Positions 42,171 through 49,514 of a stretch of 64,000 nt of DNA are shown one piece after another. This DNA is from Pirellulales bacterium. Lineage in GTDB: Bacteria; Planctomycetota; Planctomycetia; Pirellulales; Thermoguttaceae. The position numbers were made by a program, and so were the translations under genes. Every line of letters begins with the position of its first letter. The first letter of the stretch is position 1. A model generated the notes under the pieces. That model was not told where the DNA came from. It saw only the letters and a program-made list of their open reading frames with translations, and searched no databases. Location: NCBI GenBank assembly GCA_016936015.1, contig JAFGPV010000035.1:62001-126000 (forward strand). Reading direction: 5' to 3'.

Positions 42171-43220
42171 ATGATTACCACTTCCCCTCCCCAATCCCCC
42201 AACACGAATCCCCTTGCCCCGGAGCCTCCCATGGTGGTCGACGTCCATCAAATCAAAGATCGCGTAGCCCAGCAGTCCGAATCGCTGCACCGGCTGTCGA
42301 TGGAGCTTTCCAAGACGATCGTCGGTCAGAAACAAATGCTCTCCCGACTGCTGATCGGCCTGTTGACCGAAGGTCACATCCTGCTGGAAGGCGTGCCGGG
42401 CCTGGCAAAAACGACGGCCATTAAGTCGCTGGCCCAGGCGCTGAACACCAAGTTCCACCGCATCCAATTTACGCCCGACCTGTTGCCGGCGGACCTGATC
42501 GGCACGATGATCTACGTCCCCTCCGAGGCGGAGTTCCGCACCCGCAAGGGACCGATCTTTGCCAACTTCATCCTCGCCGACGAGATCAACCGCGCCCCGT
42601 CGAAGGTCCAATCGGCGCTGTTGGAGGCGATGCAGGAGCGGCAGGTGACCATCGGCGACCACACGCATCTCCTGCCGGGTCTGTTCCTGGTGATGGCCAC
42701 GCAGAATCCCATCGAGCAGGAAGGGACCTATCCGCTGCCCGAGGCCCAGGTCGACCGCTTCATGCTGAAGGTCAAAATTTCTTACCCGCAGGCCGAGGAG
42801 GAAAAGCAGATCCTGGATATGGCCCTGAACGATTCCGCCCGGCCGATCAAGCCGGTCTTGCAGCCCGAGGACGTCAAGGCCATGCAGGACGTGGTGAAGT
42901 TGATCTACATCGACGATCAGGTCAAGCAGTACATCGTAAACCTGGTGCGTTCGACCCGCGAGCCGGCGGCCTTCGGCATGAAGGATCTCCAGCCGCTGGT
43001 CGAGTACGGCGGTTCGCCCCGGGCGGCGATCTACCTCGGCCTGGGCGGCCGGGCCAACGCCTTCCTCCAGGGCCGGGGCTACGTCACGCCCCAGGACGTC
43101 AAGGACGTCGCCTACGACGTGCTCCGCCACCGGATCATCCTCACCTACGAGGCCGAGGCGGAACAGCTCACCAGCGAGGAAGTCATCAAGACGATTTTGA
43201 ACACCGTGCCCGTTCCGTAG
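42171..43220 (+). CDS. MoxR-type AAA ATPase
   Basis: 349 residues from 42171, or 329 from ATG 42231, which is preferred because the first twenty residues are Pro-rich and encoded by a stretch resembling an aatcccc array. Walker A LEGVPGLAKTTAIKSL, Walker B FILADEINRAPSKVQSALLE, sensor ATQNPIEQEGTYPLPEAQVD. MoxR ATPases act as chaperones for von Willebrand factor A-domain proteins and for metal insertion. It opens an operon with DUF58, Bat-type vWA and TPR proteins, the standard MoxR-Bat order. Confidence 0.95.
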   Translation: MITTSPPQSPNTNPLAPEPPMVVDVHQIKDRVAQQSESLHRLSMELSKTIVGQKQMLSRLLIGLLTEGHILLEGVPGLAKTTAIKSLAQALNTKFHRIQFTPDLLPADLIGTMIYVPSEAEFRTRKGPIFANFILADEINRAPSKVQSALLEAMQERQVTIGDHTHLLPGLFLVMATQNPIEQEGTYPLPEAQVDRFMLKVKISYPQAEEEKQILDMALNDSARPIKPVLQPEDVKAMQDVVKLIYIDDQVKQYIVNLVRSTREPAAFGMKDLQPLVEYGGSPRAAIYLGLGGRANAFLQGRGYVTPQDVKDVAYDVLRHRIILTYEAEAEQLTSEEVIKTILNTVPVP

Positions 43221-43232
43221 ACCGCCCTTTAT

Positions 43233-43300
43233 GTAGGAGGCGGCTCCTGCCGCCGATTGCGTCTGTTTCCCATCTGTCGGCGGCAGGAGCCGCCTCCTAC
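43233..43300. repeat. Inverted repeat pair R7 between moxR and the DUF58 gene
   Basis: Same element as 4161-4220: gtaggaggcggctcctgccg, a spacer, and its inverse. Lies within an operon, 12 bases after the moxR stop and 15 before the next start, so it may lower downstream transcript or stabilise the upstream part. Confidence 0.9.
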
Positions 43301-43315
43301 AAAGAAAGTTTACCC

Positions 43316-44203
43316 ATGCCCGAACAAAACATCGTCGAACTGCTGAAGAAGGTGCAACGGGTCCAGATCGTGGCCAACCGCACGGTCAACGACCTGATGG
43401 CCGGGCAGTACAAAAGCGTCTTCCGCGGCCGGGGAATGGAATTCGACGAGGTCCGCGAGTACCAGCCCGGCGACGACGTCCGCACCATCGACTGGAACGT
43501 GACCGCCCGGACCGGCACGCCGTTCATCAAACGGTTCTGCGAGGAGCGCGAACTGACGGTCCTGCTGCTGGTCGACGTCTCCGCCTCGGGCGTGTTCGGC
43601 TCCGGGCGGCAGTCGAAGCTGGACCTGGCCGTCGAGATCGCCGCGCTGCTGATGGTCTCCGCCCTGAAAAACAACGACAAGGTGGGCCTGCTCACCTTCG
43701 GCCAGGAGGTGGTCGATTATTTTCCGCCGCGGAAGGGGAAGACCAACGTCCTGCGGCTGATCCGCCAGTTGATCTCCGCCGAGCCGGTCCGGGGCGAGAC
43801 CCGGATCGAGTCGGCCCTGGATTACCTCAATCGCGTGCAGAAACGCCGCGCCGTCGTGTTCCTGATCAGCGATTTCCTGGCCCCGGCGGCCCAACACGCC
43901 CTGAGCGTGGCGGGCCGGCGGCACGACCTGATCGCGGTCACCGTGGCCGACCACCGCGAAGAGGTCCTGCCCGACGTGGGCTTCATCACCCTGCAGGACG
44001 CCGAGACGGGCGGGCAGGTCGAACTGGACACCCGGCATCCCCGGGTCCGCGCGTTGTTCCAGCACCGGGCCGATACCCGGGCCGGGAGGCTCTCGGAGAC
44101 CTTTAAGAAAGCCGGCGTCGATCAGCTTGCCGTCCGCACCGACGAGGACTATTCCCGCAGCTTCCGCCGCTTCTTCCGCATGCGCGAAAGGAGGTTCCGG
44201 TGA
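43316..44203 (+). CDS. DUF58 domain protein of the Bat operon
   Basis: 295 residues, no membrane segment. DUF58 signature RGRGMEFDEVREYQPGDDVR followed by TIDWNVTARTG, then a vWA-like core LLLVDVSASGVFGSG. Proteins of this type are always close to MoxR and Bat genes and are thought to be cytosolic clients or adaptors. Overlaps the next gene by GTGA (start GTG 44200, stop TGA 44201), showing translational coupling. Confidence 0.93.
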   Translation: MPEQNIVELLKKVQRVQIVANRTVNDLMAGQYKSVFRGRGMEFDEVREYQPGDDVRTIDWNVTARTGTPFIKRFCEERELTVLLLVDVSASGVFGSGRQSKLDLAVEIAALLMVSALKNNDKVGLLTFGQEVVDYFPPRKGKTNVLRLIRQLISAEPVRGETRIESALDYLNRVQKRRAVVFLISDFLAPAAQHALSVAGRRHDLIAVTVADHREEVLPDVGFITLQDAETGGQVELDTRHPRVRALFQHRADTRAGRLSETFKKAGVDQLAVRTDEDYSRSFRRFFRMRERRFR

Positions 44204-45333
44204 AAAAGGAAATTTCAAATTGCAAATTGCAAATTGCAATCATCCTCGTCTTCTCCATATTCCTTACCGGTTGCATTTCCCAAAAATCCTCAACTTCCAA
44301 CGCCGCCCCCGCCGACGCCCGGAGCGTCGTCGAGCGGGGGCCGGTGAAAGTGACGGTGACGGTTTCGCCCGCCAAGGCCCGATTGTCCGACGAGCCGGTC
44401 CTGACGCTGACGACCGACGCGGCGGCCGGCGTGAAGGTGGAAAAGACGCCCTTCGGCGAGCGGCTGGGAAGCTTCAAAATCGTCAAGTGCCGCGAGCCGC
44501 TGCCAAAGACCCGCAATGGCCGCGAGATCAAGCAGCGGATTTTTACGCTGGAGCCGACCGCCGTCGGCCGGCACGTCATCGATCCGATCGACGTGACCTT
44601 TATTGACAAGCGGCCCGGCGGCGATCAGAAAATCCAAACCCTCGAGACCAAGCCCCTGACGGTCCAGGTGACGTCGGTCCGCGGCGAAGAGACGCCCAAG
44701 CTCAGCGATCTGCGCGGCGCCGCCGCCCCGGTGGCGCTGCCGTGGACGGTTCCCGCCTGGCTCGGAATCCTGATCGTCCTGCTGCTTGTGGGCGGCGGGG
44801 CGGCCGTGTGGTTCACTCGCCGGCAGCGGCGCGAAAAGGCCCTCCTGGCGCTGATGCTCACGCCCGAGGATCTCGCCCGGAGCGAGTTGGACGAGCTGGC
44901 CCGCTCCGGCTTGGCGGAGCGCGACGTGAAACAATTCTACGTGGAACTGACGGGCATCGTCCGCCGCTACATCGAGCGGACCACCGGCATCCGCGCCCCC
45001 GAGCAGACCACCGAGGAGTTCCTCCGGGAAATCCACTGTGCGAAGGTTTACTCGGACGAAGTCAACCGACGGCTGAAGGATTTTCTGGAGGCGGCCGACC
45101 TGGTCAAGTTCGCCGCTCACCGGCCGCGGCGGGAAGACATCGACGAGAGTTTCCGCCGGGCGGAACGGTTTGTCGAAACCATCAGTCTCCCCTCTCCCGC
45201 CGGGAGAGGGGCAGGGGGTGAGGGCAGTGTGGGAAAAGCCGTAAACGCTACGGGATTATGCCCTTCAAAAAACCCTCACCCTAGCCCTCTCCCAAAGGGA
45301 GAGGGGACAGAACGGCAGGAGGTGTCCACATGA
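44200..45333 (+). CDS. Bat-operon lipoprotein (BatD-like N-terminus, DUF4381-like C-terminus)
   Basis: 377 residues starting at GTG 44200, after aaaggagg. Signal peptide MKKEISNCKLQIAI then ILVFSIFLTGC with lipobox; the first part is encoded by a 7-bp array. Mature N-terminal domain is beta-rich, similar to the BatD repeat; a membrane helix LGILIVLLLVGGGAAVWF follows, then a cytoplasmic helical part with VKQFYVELTGIVRRYIERTT and REIHCAKVYSDEVNRRLKDF, the DUF4381-like pattern. The last about 48 residues (PSPAGRGAGGEGSVG, NPHPSPLPKGEGT) come from two R3 palindromes in opposite orientation. Stop overlaps the batA start as ATGA. Confidence 0.8.
   Translation: MKKEISNCKLQIAIILVFSIFLTGCISQKSSTSNAAPADARSVVERGPVKVTVTVSPAKARLSDEPVLTLTTDAAAGVKVEKTPFGERLGSFKIVKCREPLPKTRNGREIKQRIFTLEPTAVGRHVIDPIDVTFIDKRPGGDQKIQTLETKPLTVQVTSVRGEETPKLSDLRGAAAPVALPWTVPAWLGILIVLLLVGGGAAVWFTRRQRREKALLALMLTPEDLARSELDELARSGLAERDVKQFYVELTGIVRRYIERTTGIRAPEQTTEEFLREIHCAKVYSDEVNRRLKDFLEAADLVKFAAHRPRREDIDESFRRAERFVETISLPSPAGRGAGGEGSVGKAVNATGLCPSKNPHPSPLPKGEGTERQEVST
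44206..44241 (+). repeat. 7-bp array encoding signal peptide start (lipoprotein 44200)
   Basis: Units aatttcaaattgcaaattgc and aaattgcaat begin six bases after the start codon. Translated as the n-region and part of the hydrophobic core. Confidence 0.85.
45187..45309. repeat. Pair of R3 palindromes at 3' end of lipoprotein gene
   Basis: First copy cctctcccgccgggagaggg at 45187-45227; second copy ccctctcccaaagggagagg at 45272-45309, in reverse relative flank orientation. They encode the C-terminal tail of the upstream protein and end about ten bases before the AGGAGGT of batA. Confidence 0.85.
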
Positions 45334-46403
45334 TGGGTTTCCGCTTCCTCCATCCCTGGTGGCTGTTGCTGCTGGTCCCGATCGTGGCGGCGGGGATCTG
45401 GCTCATGCTGCACCGCCGCCGCAGCGCCGCCGTGTTGTACTCCAGCACGGCCCTGCTGCAAGACCTGCCAATCACCTTGGCCCAGCAAATCAAGCGTTTC
45501 CTGCCGTGGCTCTTCCTCGTCGGGCTGATGCTGCTGACCGTGGCGCTGGCCCGGCCGCAACGCGGCAAGGAGGAATTCCGCGTCCGCGCCGAGGGAATCG
45601 CTATTGAAATGGTGGCCGACCGTTCCGGCTCGATGCGTGCCGAGGATTTTCAGATTGAAGGCAAACCGGCAACGCGCCTGGCGGTCGTCAAGAAGGTCTT
45701 CCACGACTTCGTCGCCGGCGACAACCATTTACCCGGCCGGCCCGACGATCAGATCGGACTGGTCGCCTTCGGCGGTTTCCCCGAGGCGAAATGCCCGCTG
45801 ACGTTCGATCACGAGGCGCTGTTGAAGGTCCTGGAGGACGTGAAAACGCCCGAGGCGATTTTCGACTCGGCCGGCCGCGTGGTCAACATGCGGCTGCTGG
45901 GCGAGGAGTCGGCCACCGCCATCGGCGATGCCCTGGCCCTGGCCGCCGAACGGCTCAAAGACGTCAAGGCCAAGAGCAAGGTCATCATCCTCTTAAGCGA
46001 CGGCCGGAGCAACGCCGGCGTCGTGCAGCCGTTGGAGGCCGCCGAGGCCGCCAAGGCCCTGGGAATAAAAATTTACACCATCGGCATCGGAACCAGCGGC
46101 GACGAGCCGGTGCCCATCACCGATCCCCTGGGACAACGGGGCTTCCTCCCGCCCGGGGACCGCTTCGATGAAGGCACGCTCCAGGCCATTGCGCAGACGA
46201 CCGGCGGCAAATACTTCAGCGCCGAGAACACCGCGGCCCTGCGGAAGGTTTACGCCGACATCGACCGGCTCGAAAAGACGACCTCCGAAGGCCGAATGTA
46301 CACCCAGTACCGCGAGTTCTTCCCCTTCGCCCTGTTCCCCGGCCTGGGGTTGATCGTCCTCGAACTGATTTTCGCCAGCACGAGGTTCCGTTCATTGCCG
46401 TGA
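45330..46403 (+). CDS. batA: BatA-type von Willebrand factor A protein
   Basis: 357 residues. AGGAGGT lies before ATG 45330. N-terminal membrane helices (WWLLLLVPIVAAGIWLML and PWLFLVGLMLLTVALA), a vWA domain with the MIDAS sequence ADRSGSM, and a C-terminal helix around FPFALFPGLGLIVLELIF. Metal-dependent adhesion site is complete in the visible part. BatA/BatB form membrane-anchored vWA pairs in the periplasm, assumed to interact with MoxR. Followed by repeat R8 and batB. Confidence 0.92.
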   Translation: MMGFRFLHPWWLLLLVPIVAAGIWLMLHRRRSAAVLYSSTALLQDLPITLAQQIKRFLPWLFLVGLMLLTVALARPQRGKEEFRVRAEGIAIEMVADRSGSMRAEDFQIEGKPATRLAVVKKVFHDFVAGDNHLPGRPDDQIGLVAFGGFPEAKCPLTFDHEALLKVLEDVKTPEAIFDSAGRVVNMRLLGEESATAIGDALALAAERLKDVKAKSKVIILLSDGRSNAGVVQPLEAAEAAKALGIKIYTIGIGTSGDEPVPITDPLGQRGFLPPGDRFDEGTLQAIAQTTGGKYFSAENTAALRKVYADIDRLEKTTSEGRMYTQYREFFPFALFPGLGLIVLELIFASTRFRSLP

Positions 46404-46430
46404 CAGTGCTCGTTGAAAAAGATGAAGAAT

Positions 46431-46506
46431 AGCCGGCGGCTAACAGCCGCCGAGAGACAACCGAGAGACACGCGAATTCCCACCGGCGGCTGTTAGCCGC
46501 CGGCTA
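46431..46506. repeat. Inverted repeat pair R8 between batA and batB
   Basis: Copies of tagccggcggctaacagccg facing each other, as at 8833-8899 and 60650-60715. Separates batA and batB, usually adjacent. Confidence 0.9.
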
Positions 46507-46554
46507 TTGAATCCGATATCAAGAATCCGATCCTCAATAGACATCCCAACCGCC

Positions 46555-47583
46555 ATGACCTTTGAACATCCCACCCTGCTGTTGTTGCTCTGGCTGCTGC
46601 CGCCGGCGGCGGCGCTGCTGATCTACGCGCACCGCAAACGGGCGGCGGCGGCCCGGCACTTCATCGAGCCGGGGATGCAGACGCGGCTGATGCCCCCACA
46701 GCGCCCCGGCCGACTCTGGCTCAAGGGTGGATTGCTGCTGCTGGGATTGGCCCTGGTGATCGTCGCGGCGGCCCGGCCGCGGTTCGGCGCGTATTACGAA
46801 AAGGTCCGGCAGCGCGGCGTCGATTGCTTCGTCTGCCTGGATGTCTCCCGCTCGATGCTGGCCGAGGACGTGGCCCCCAGCCGGCTGAAACGGGCGAAGT
46901 TCGACGTCCTCGATCTGCTGGCCAAGCTCCACGGTGATCGGGCGGGCCTGATCGTCTTCGCCGGCAAACCGGTGGTCAAGGTGCCCCTGACCGCCGACGA
47001 GGGCTTCTTCCGCATGGTGCTCGACCAGGTCGATGCGACCAGCGCCCCCCGCGGCGGAACCTGCATCGGCGACGCGATCCGCAAGGCGCTGGAAAGCCTC
47101 CCGCCCCGCGGCGACCACGACCAGATCATCGTGCTGATCACCGACGGCGAGGACCAAGAGTCGTTTCCCGAGGAGGCGGCCCGGTCCGCCAAGGACCGGG
47201 GCGTGAAAATCTTCACCGTCGGCCTGGGCGACGCCGGGGAAGGCGCTCGGATCCCCGTCCGCGACGGCCGCGGACAGCTCGCGTACCTGAAGTATCACGG
47301 CAACGAGCACTGGTCGAAAGTCAACTCCGACCTCCTGGAGAAAATCGCGCTGACGACCGGCGGCGCCTACATCCCTGCCGGGACCCGGAACTACGAGTTG
47401 GGACAGTTTTACGAAAAGAACCTCGCCGGACTGACCCGCGGCCAACAGGCGGTCAAACAGCAACGCAAACGCTATCACGAACAGTACCAATTGTTCCTCG
47501 GTCTGGGCATGCTCCTGCTGGCCGGCGAGCGGTTGATCCCCCGATGCGCGCGGCTCAACGGACGGCGGAGGGAAGAGACATGA
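46555..47583 (+). CDS. batB: BatB-type von Willebrand factor A protein
   Basis: 342 residues from ATG 46555; an in-frame TTG at 46507 is rejected since it lies next to the repeat. N-terminal membrane segment PTLLLLLWLLPPAAALLI and a second, LLLLGLALVIVAAARP; MIDAS LDVSRSMLAEDV, then GLIVFAGKP and TDGEDQESFPEEA of the vWA fold; C-terminal helix LFLGLGMLLLAGERLI. Stop overlaps the start of batC as ATGA, so translation is coupled. Confidence 0.93.
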   Translation: MTFEHPTLLLLLWLLPPAAALLIYAHRKRAAAARHFIEPGMQTRLMPPQRPGRLWLKGGLLLLGLALVIVAAARPRFGAYYEKVRQRGVDCFVCLDVSRSMLAEDVAPSRLKRAKFDVLDLLAKLHGDRAGLIVFAGKPVVKVPLTADEGFFRMVLDQVDATSAPRGGTCIGDAIRKALESLPPRGDHDQIIVLITDGEDQESFPEEAARSAKDRGVKIFTVGLGDAGEGARIPVRDGRGQLAYLKYHGNEHWSKVNSDLLEKIALTTGGAYIPAGTRNYELGQFYEKNLAGLTRGQQAVKQQRKRYHEQYQLFLGLGMLLLAGERLIPRCARLNGRRREET

Positions 47584-49514
47584 TTTCAAATCTCAAATCT
47601 CAAATCTCAAATCTCAAATCTCAAATTGCAAATCTCAAATTGCAATTTGCAACCATTCCCCTTCTCACTCTCCTTGCACTATCCATCTCTTCCGGCCCCT
47701 GTTTCGCCGGCACGGCGGAGAGCAAGGTCCGTAAGGGAATCGAGAGTTTCCAGAGCGGCGACTTCAAGGCCGCGTCGACGGCCTTTTCCGAGGCGGCCGG
47801 CGCCGCCCCCGACGACCGCCGCATCGCCTTCGACAGTGGTTGCGCCCACTTGGCCCGGCAGGAGTACGCCAAGGCCGTTACGCAGTTCCAGCGATCGGCC
47901 CTGGCGAAAGATCCCAAGCTGGCCGCCGAGTCGAGCTACAACCTCGGCTGTACGATGATCGCCCAGGCCAAGGCCGCCTTCGGCGAAAAGCCGGAAGAGA
48001 TCGAGGGCGAAGCCCGCGTCAAGGGCCTGGAGCTGCTGCGGACCGCCGCCAAGTATTACCGCGACTGCCTTGCGCTAGTCCCCGATCACGCCAACGCCCG
48101 GTACAATCTCGAAACGGTCCGCCTCTGGTCCAAGCACATCCAGGACGTCTGGCGGCGCCGGGACCGCGAAAAACGCCTCCGGCAGATGAACCTTATGCAA
48201 CTGCTGGAGATGCTCGAAACCGAGCAGCGCGCCCTCCGCGGCCAGGCCCGGGAACTGGATCCCGTGCGGAACTCGCCCAAGAAGCGGGAAGAAGTCCGGA
48301 ATTTGGAGGACTCCCAACGGCAATTGGCCGAAGACGTCGAGCCGCTCAAACAGAAGGTCGACGCCATACTGCATCCGCAGCAGCCGGCCGGCGCTCCCCA
48401 AACGGCGGCGCCGAAGCCGCCTTCCGGCGACCTGAAAAAGGCCGTCGAACTGCTCACCGGCCTGGCCGACGACGCCCGCGACCGGATGAACCAGGCAGCC
48501 GACGACCTGGCGGAGCAGAAACTGCTGCCCGCCCGCGCCCCGCAGGCGAAGGCCGTCGAAAAGGTCGACCAGATGTTCATGGTCGCCGCCCCCTACGTCG
48601 ACCTGGTCAAGAAAGGCATTAATCGCCAGGAGCCGCTCGTAAAACTCTCGGAAGAGGCCACTGCCAAGAAAACGCCCCGGGATGGCAATCCCGGGGGTGA
48701 AAAAGACGCCGCTTCCCCCAACGCTCCACCCGCCTCCGAACCCTTCGATGCCGCCAACGCGTCCTGGAATCAGAAATTCATCGAGTACTACGGCCGGGTC
48801 ATCCCCGCCAAGGCCCGCCGCGAACTCGAGCAGTTGGAAAAGCAGTCATCCCCTCTCCCCGACCACTCCGTGGTGCCCGGAGAGGGCAAAGGTGAGGGCG
48901 GTGAAAAAGAAAAAAATCCAAATTCAAGTAATCCCCAAGCAGCCGGCCCTCACCCTAACCCTCTCCCAAAGGTAGAGGGGACCGATCAAGCGCTGAAGGC
49001 CGAGGAGCAGCGCCGGGAGATGAAAAAGGCATTGCAGGCGGGGATCGAATTGGCCCCGAAGGTCGAGAAACTGGCCGCCGAGGCCGCCGACCTGCTCCAG
49101 CAGGAAAATCCCGCCGAGGCCTTGCCGAAACAGCGGGAGGCCCTCAAACTGCTCAAAGAGATGCTCCCCAAGCAGCCGCCGCAGCAAAATCAGGATAAAA
49201 AAGACCAGCAGAAACAAAAGAACCAAGACCAGAAGGACCAGAAAAAGCAGCAGCAAAATCAAAAGGACAAGAAAGATCAGAAAAAGGACGAAAAGAAGGA
49301 TCAAAAGCAAAAACAGCAGCCGAAAAAGCAGAATCAGGAGAAGAAGGAGCAAAAGCCTCAAGAGCAACAATCCGCTGCGGAGAAGAAAATGACGCCCCAG
49401 CAGGCCGAGGCGGTCCTCCGCAAGGCCCGGGCGCGCGAGGATGAGCATCGCGAAAAGAAAAAGGCCCTCGAAGAGTATTTATACCGCCCGGAACGCGTCG
49501 ATAAGGATTGGTAA
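47580..49514 (+). CDS. batC: BatC-type TPR protein with repeat insertions and Lys/Gln-rich tail
   Basis: 644 residues from ATG 47580. Signal peptide region is ISNLKSQISNLKSQIANLKL, encoded by a 7-bp array, then a hydrophobic core PLLTLLALSISSGPCFA. Tetratricopeptide repeats follow (about residues 45-180: FQSGDFKAASTAFSEAAGA, YAKAVTQFQRSALAKDPKLA, YRDCLALVPDHANARYN). The middle is a helical linker in which residues 364-373 derive from repeat R6 and residues about 424-440 and 456-468 from R3. The C-terminal third is a low-complexity stretch of Lys, Gln, Asn and Asp (QQNQDKKDQQKQKNQDQKDQ). Periplasmic scaffold for BatA/BatB. Confidence 0.88.
   Translation: MISNLKSQISNLKSQIANLKLQFATIPLLTLLALSISSGPCFAGTAESKVRKGIESFQSGDFKAASTAFSEAAGAAPDDRRIAFDSGCAHLARQEYAKAVTQFQRSALAKDPKLAAESSYNLGCTMIAQAKAAFGEKPEEIEGEARVKGLELLRTAAKYYRDCLALVPDHANARYNLETVRLWSKHIQDVWRRRDREKRLRQMNLMQLLEMLETEQRALRGQARELDPVRNSPKKREEVRNLEDSQRQLAEDVEPLKQKVDAILHPQQPAGAPQTAAPKPPSGDLKKAVELLTGLADDARDRMNQAADDLAEQKLLPARAPQAKAVEKVDQMFMVAAPYVDLVKKGINRQEPLVKLSEEATAKKTPRDGNPGGEKDAASPNAPPASEPFDAANASWNQKFIEYYGRVIPAKARRELEQLEKQSSPLPDHSVVPGEGKGEGGEKEKNPNSSNPQAAGPHPNPLPKVEGTDQALKAEEQRREMKKALQAGIELAPKVEKLAAEAADLLQQENPAEALPKQREALKLLKEMLPKQPPQQNQDKKDQQKQKNQDQKDQKKQQQNQKDKKDQKKDEKKDQKQKQQPKKQNQEKKEQKPQEQQSAAEKKMTPQQAEAVLRKARAREDEHREKKKALEEYLYRPERVDKDW
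47583..47652 (+). repeat. 7-bp array (caaatct) encoding batC signal peptide start
   Basis: About ten units of tcaaatctcaaatctcaaat type, starting directly after the start codon. Encodes the heptapeptide cycle I-S-N-L-K-S-Q twice and a variant I-A-N-L-K-L-Q once. Confidence 0.95.
48670..48699 (+). repeat. R6 palindrome inside batC
   Basis: acgccccgggatggcaatcc followed by cgggggt; translated T-P-R-D-G-N-P-G-G. Related to 41882-41956. Confidence 0.75.
48850..48982 (+). repeat. R3 palindrome pair inside batC
   Basis: First part cccctctccccgaccactcc with cggagagggcaaaggtgagg; second part ccctcaccctaaccctctcc with caaaggtagagggg. Same family as 12556-12593. Translated in the linker of BatC. Confidence 0.8.

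Noticed and set aside
47583-47652. Regular short repeats as a possible CRISPR array
   Set aside because: The period is 7 bases with no spacers, no repeat of 23-37 bp and no cas gene nearby; the units are in frame with BatC.
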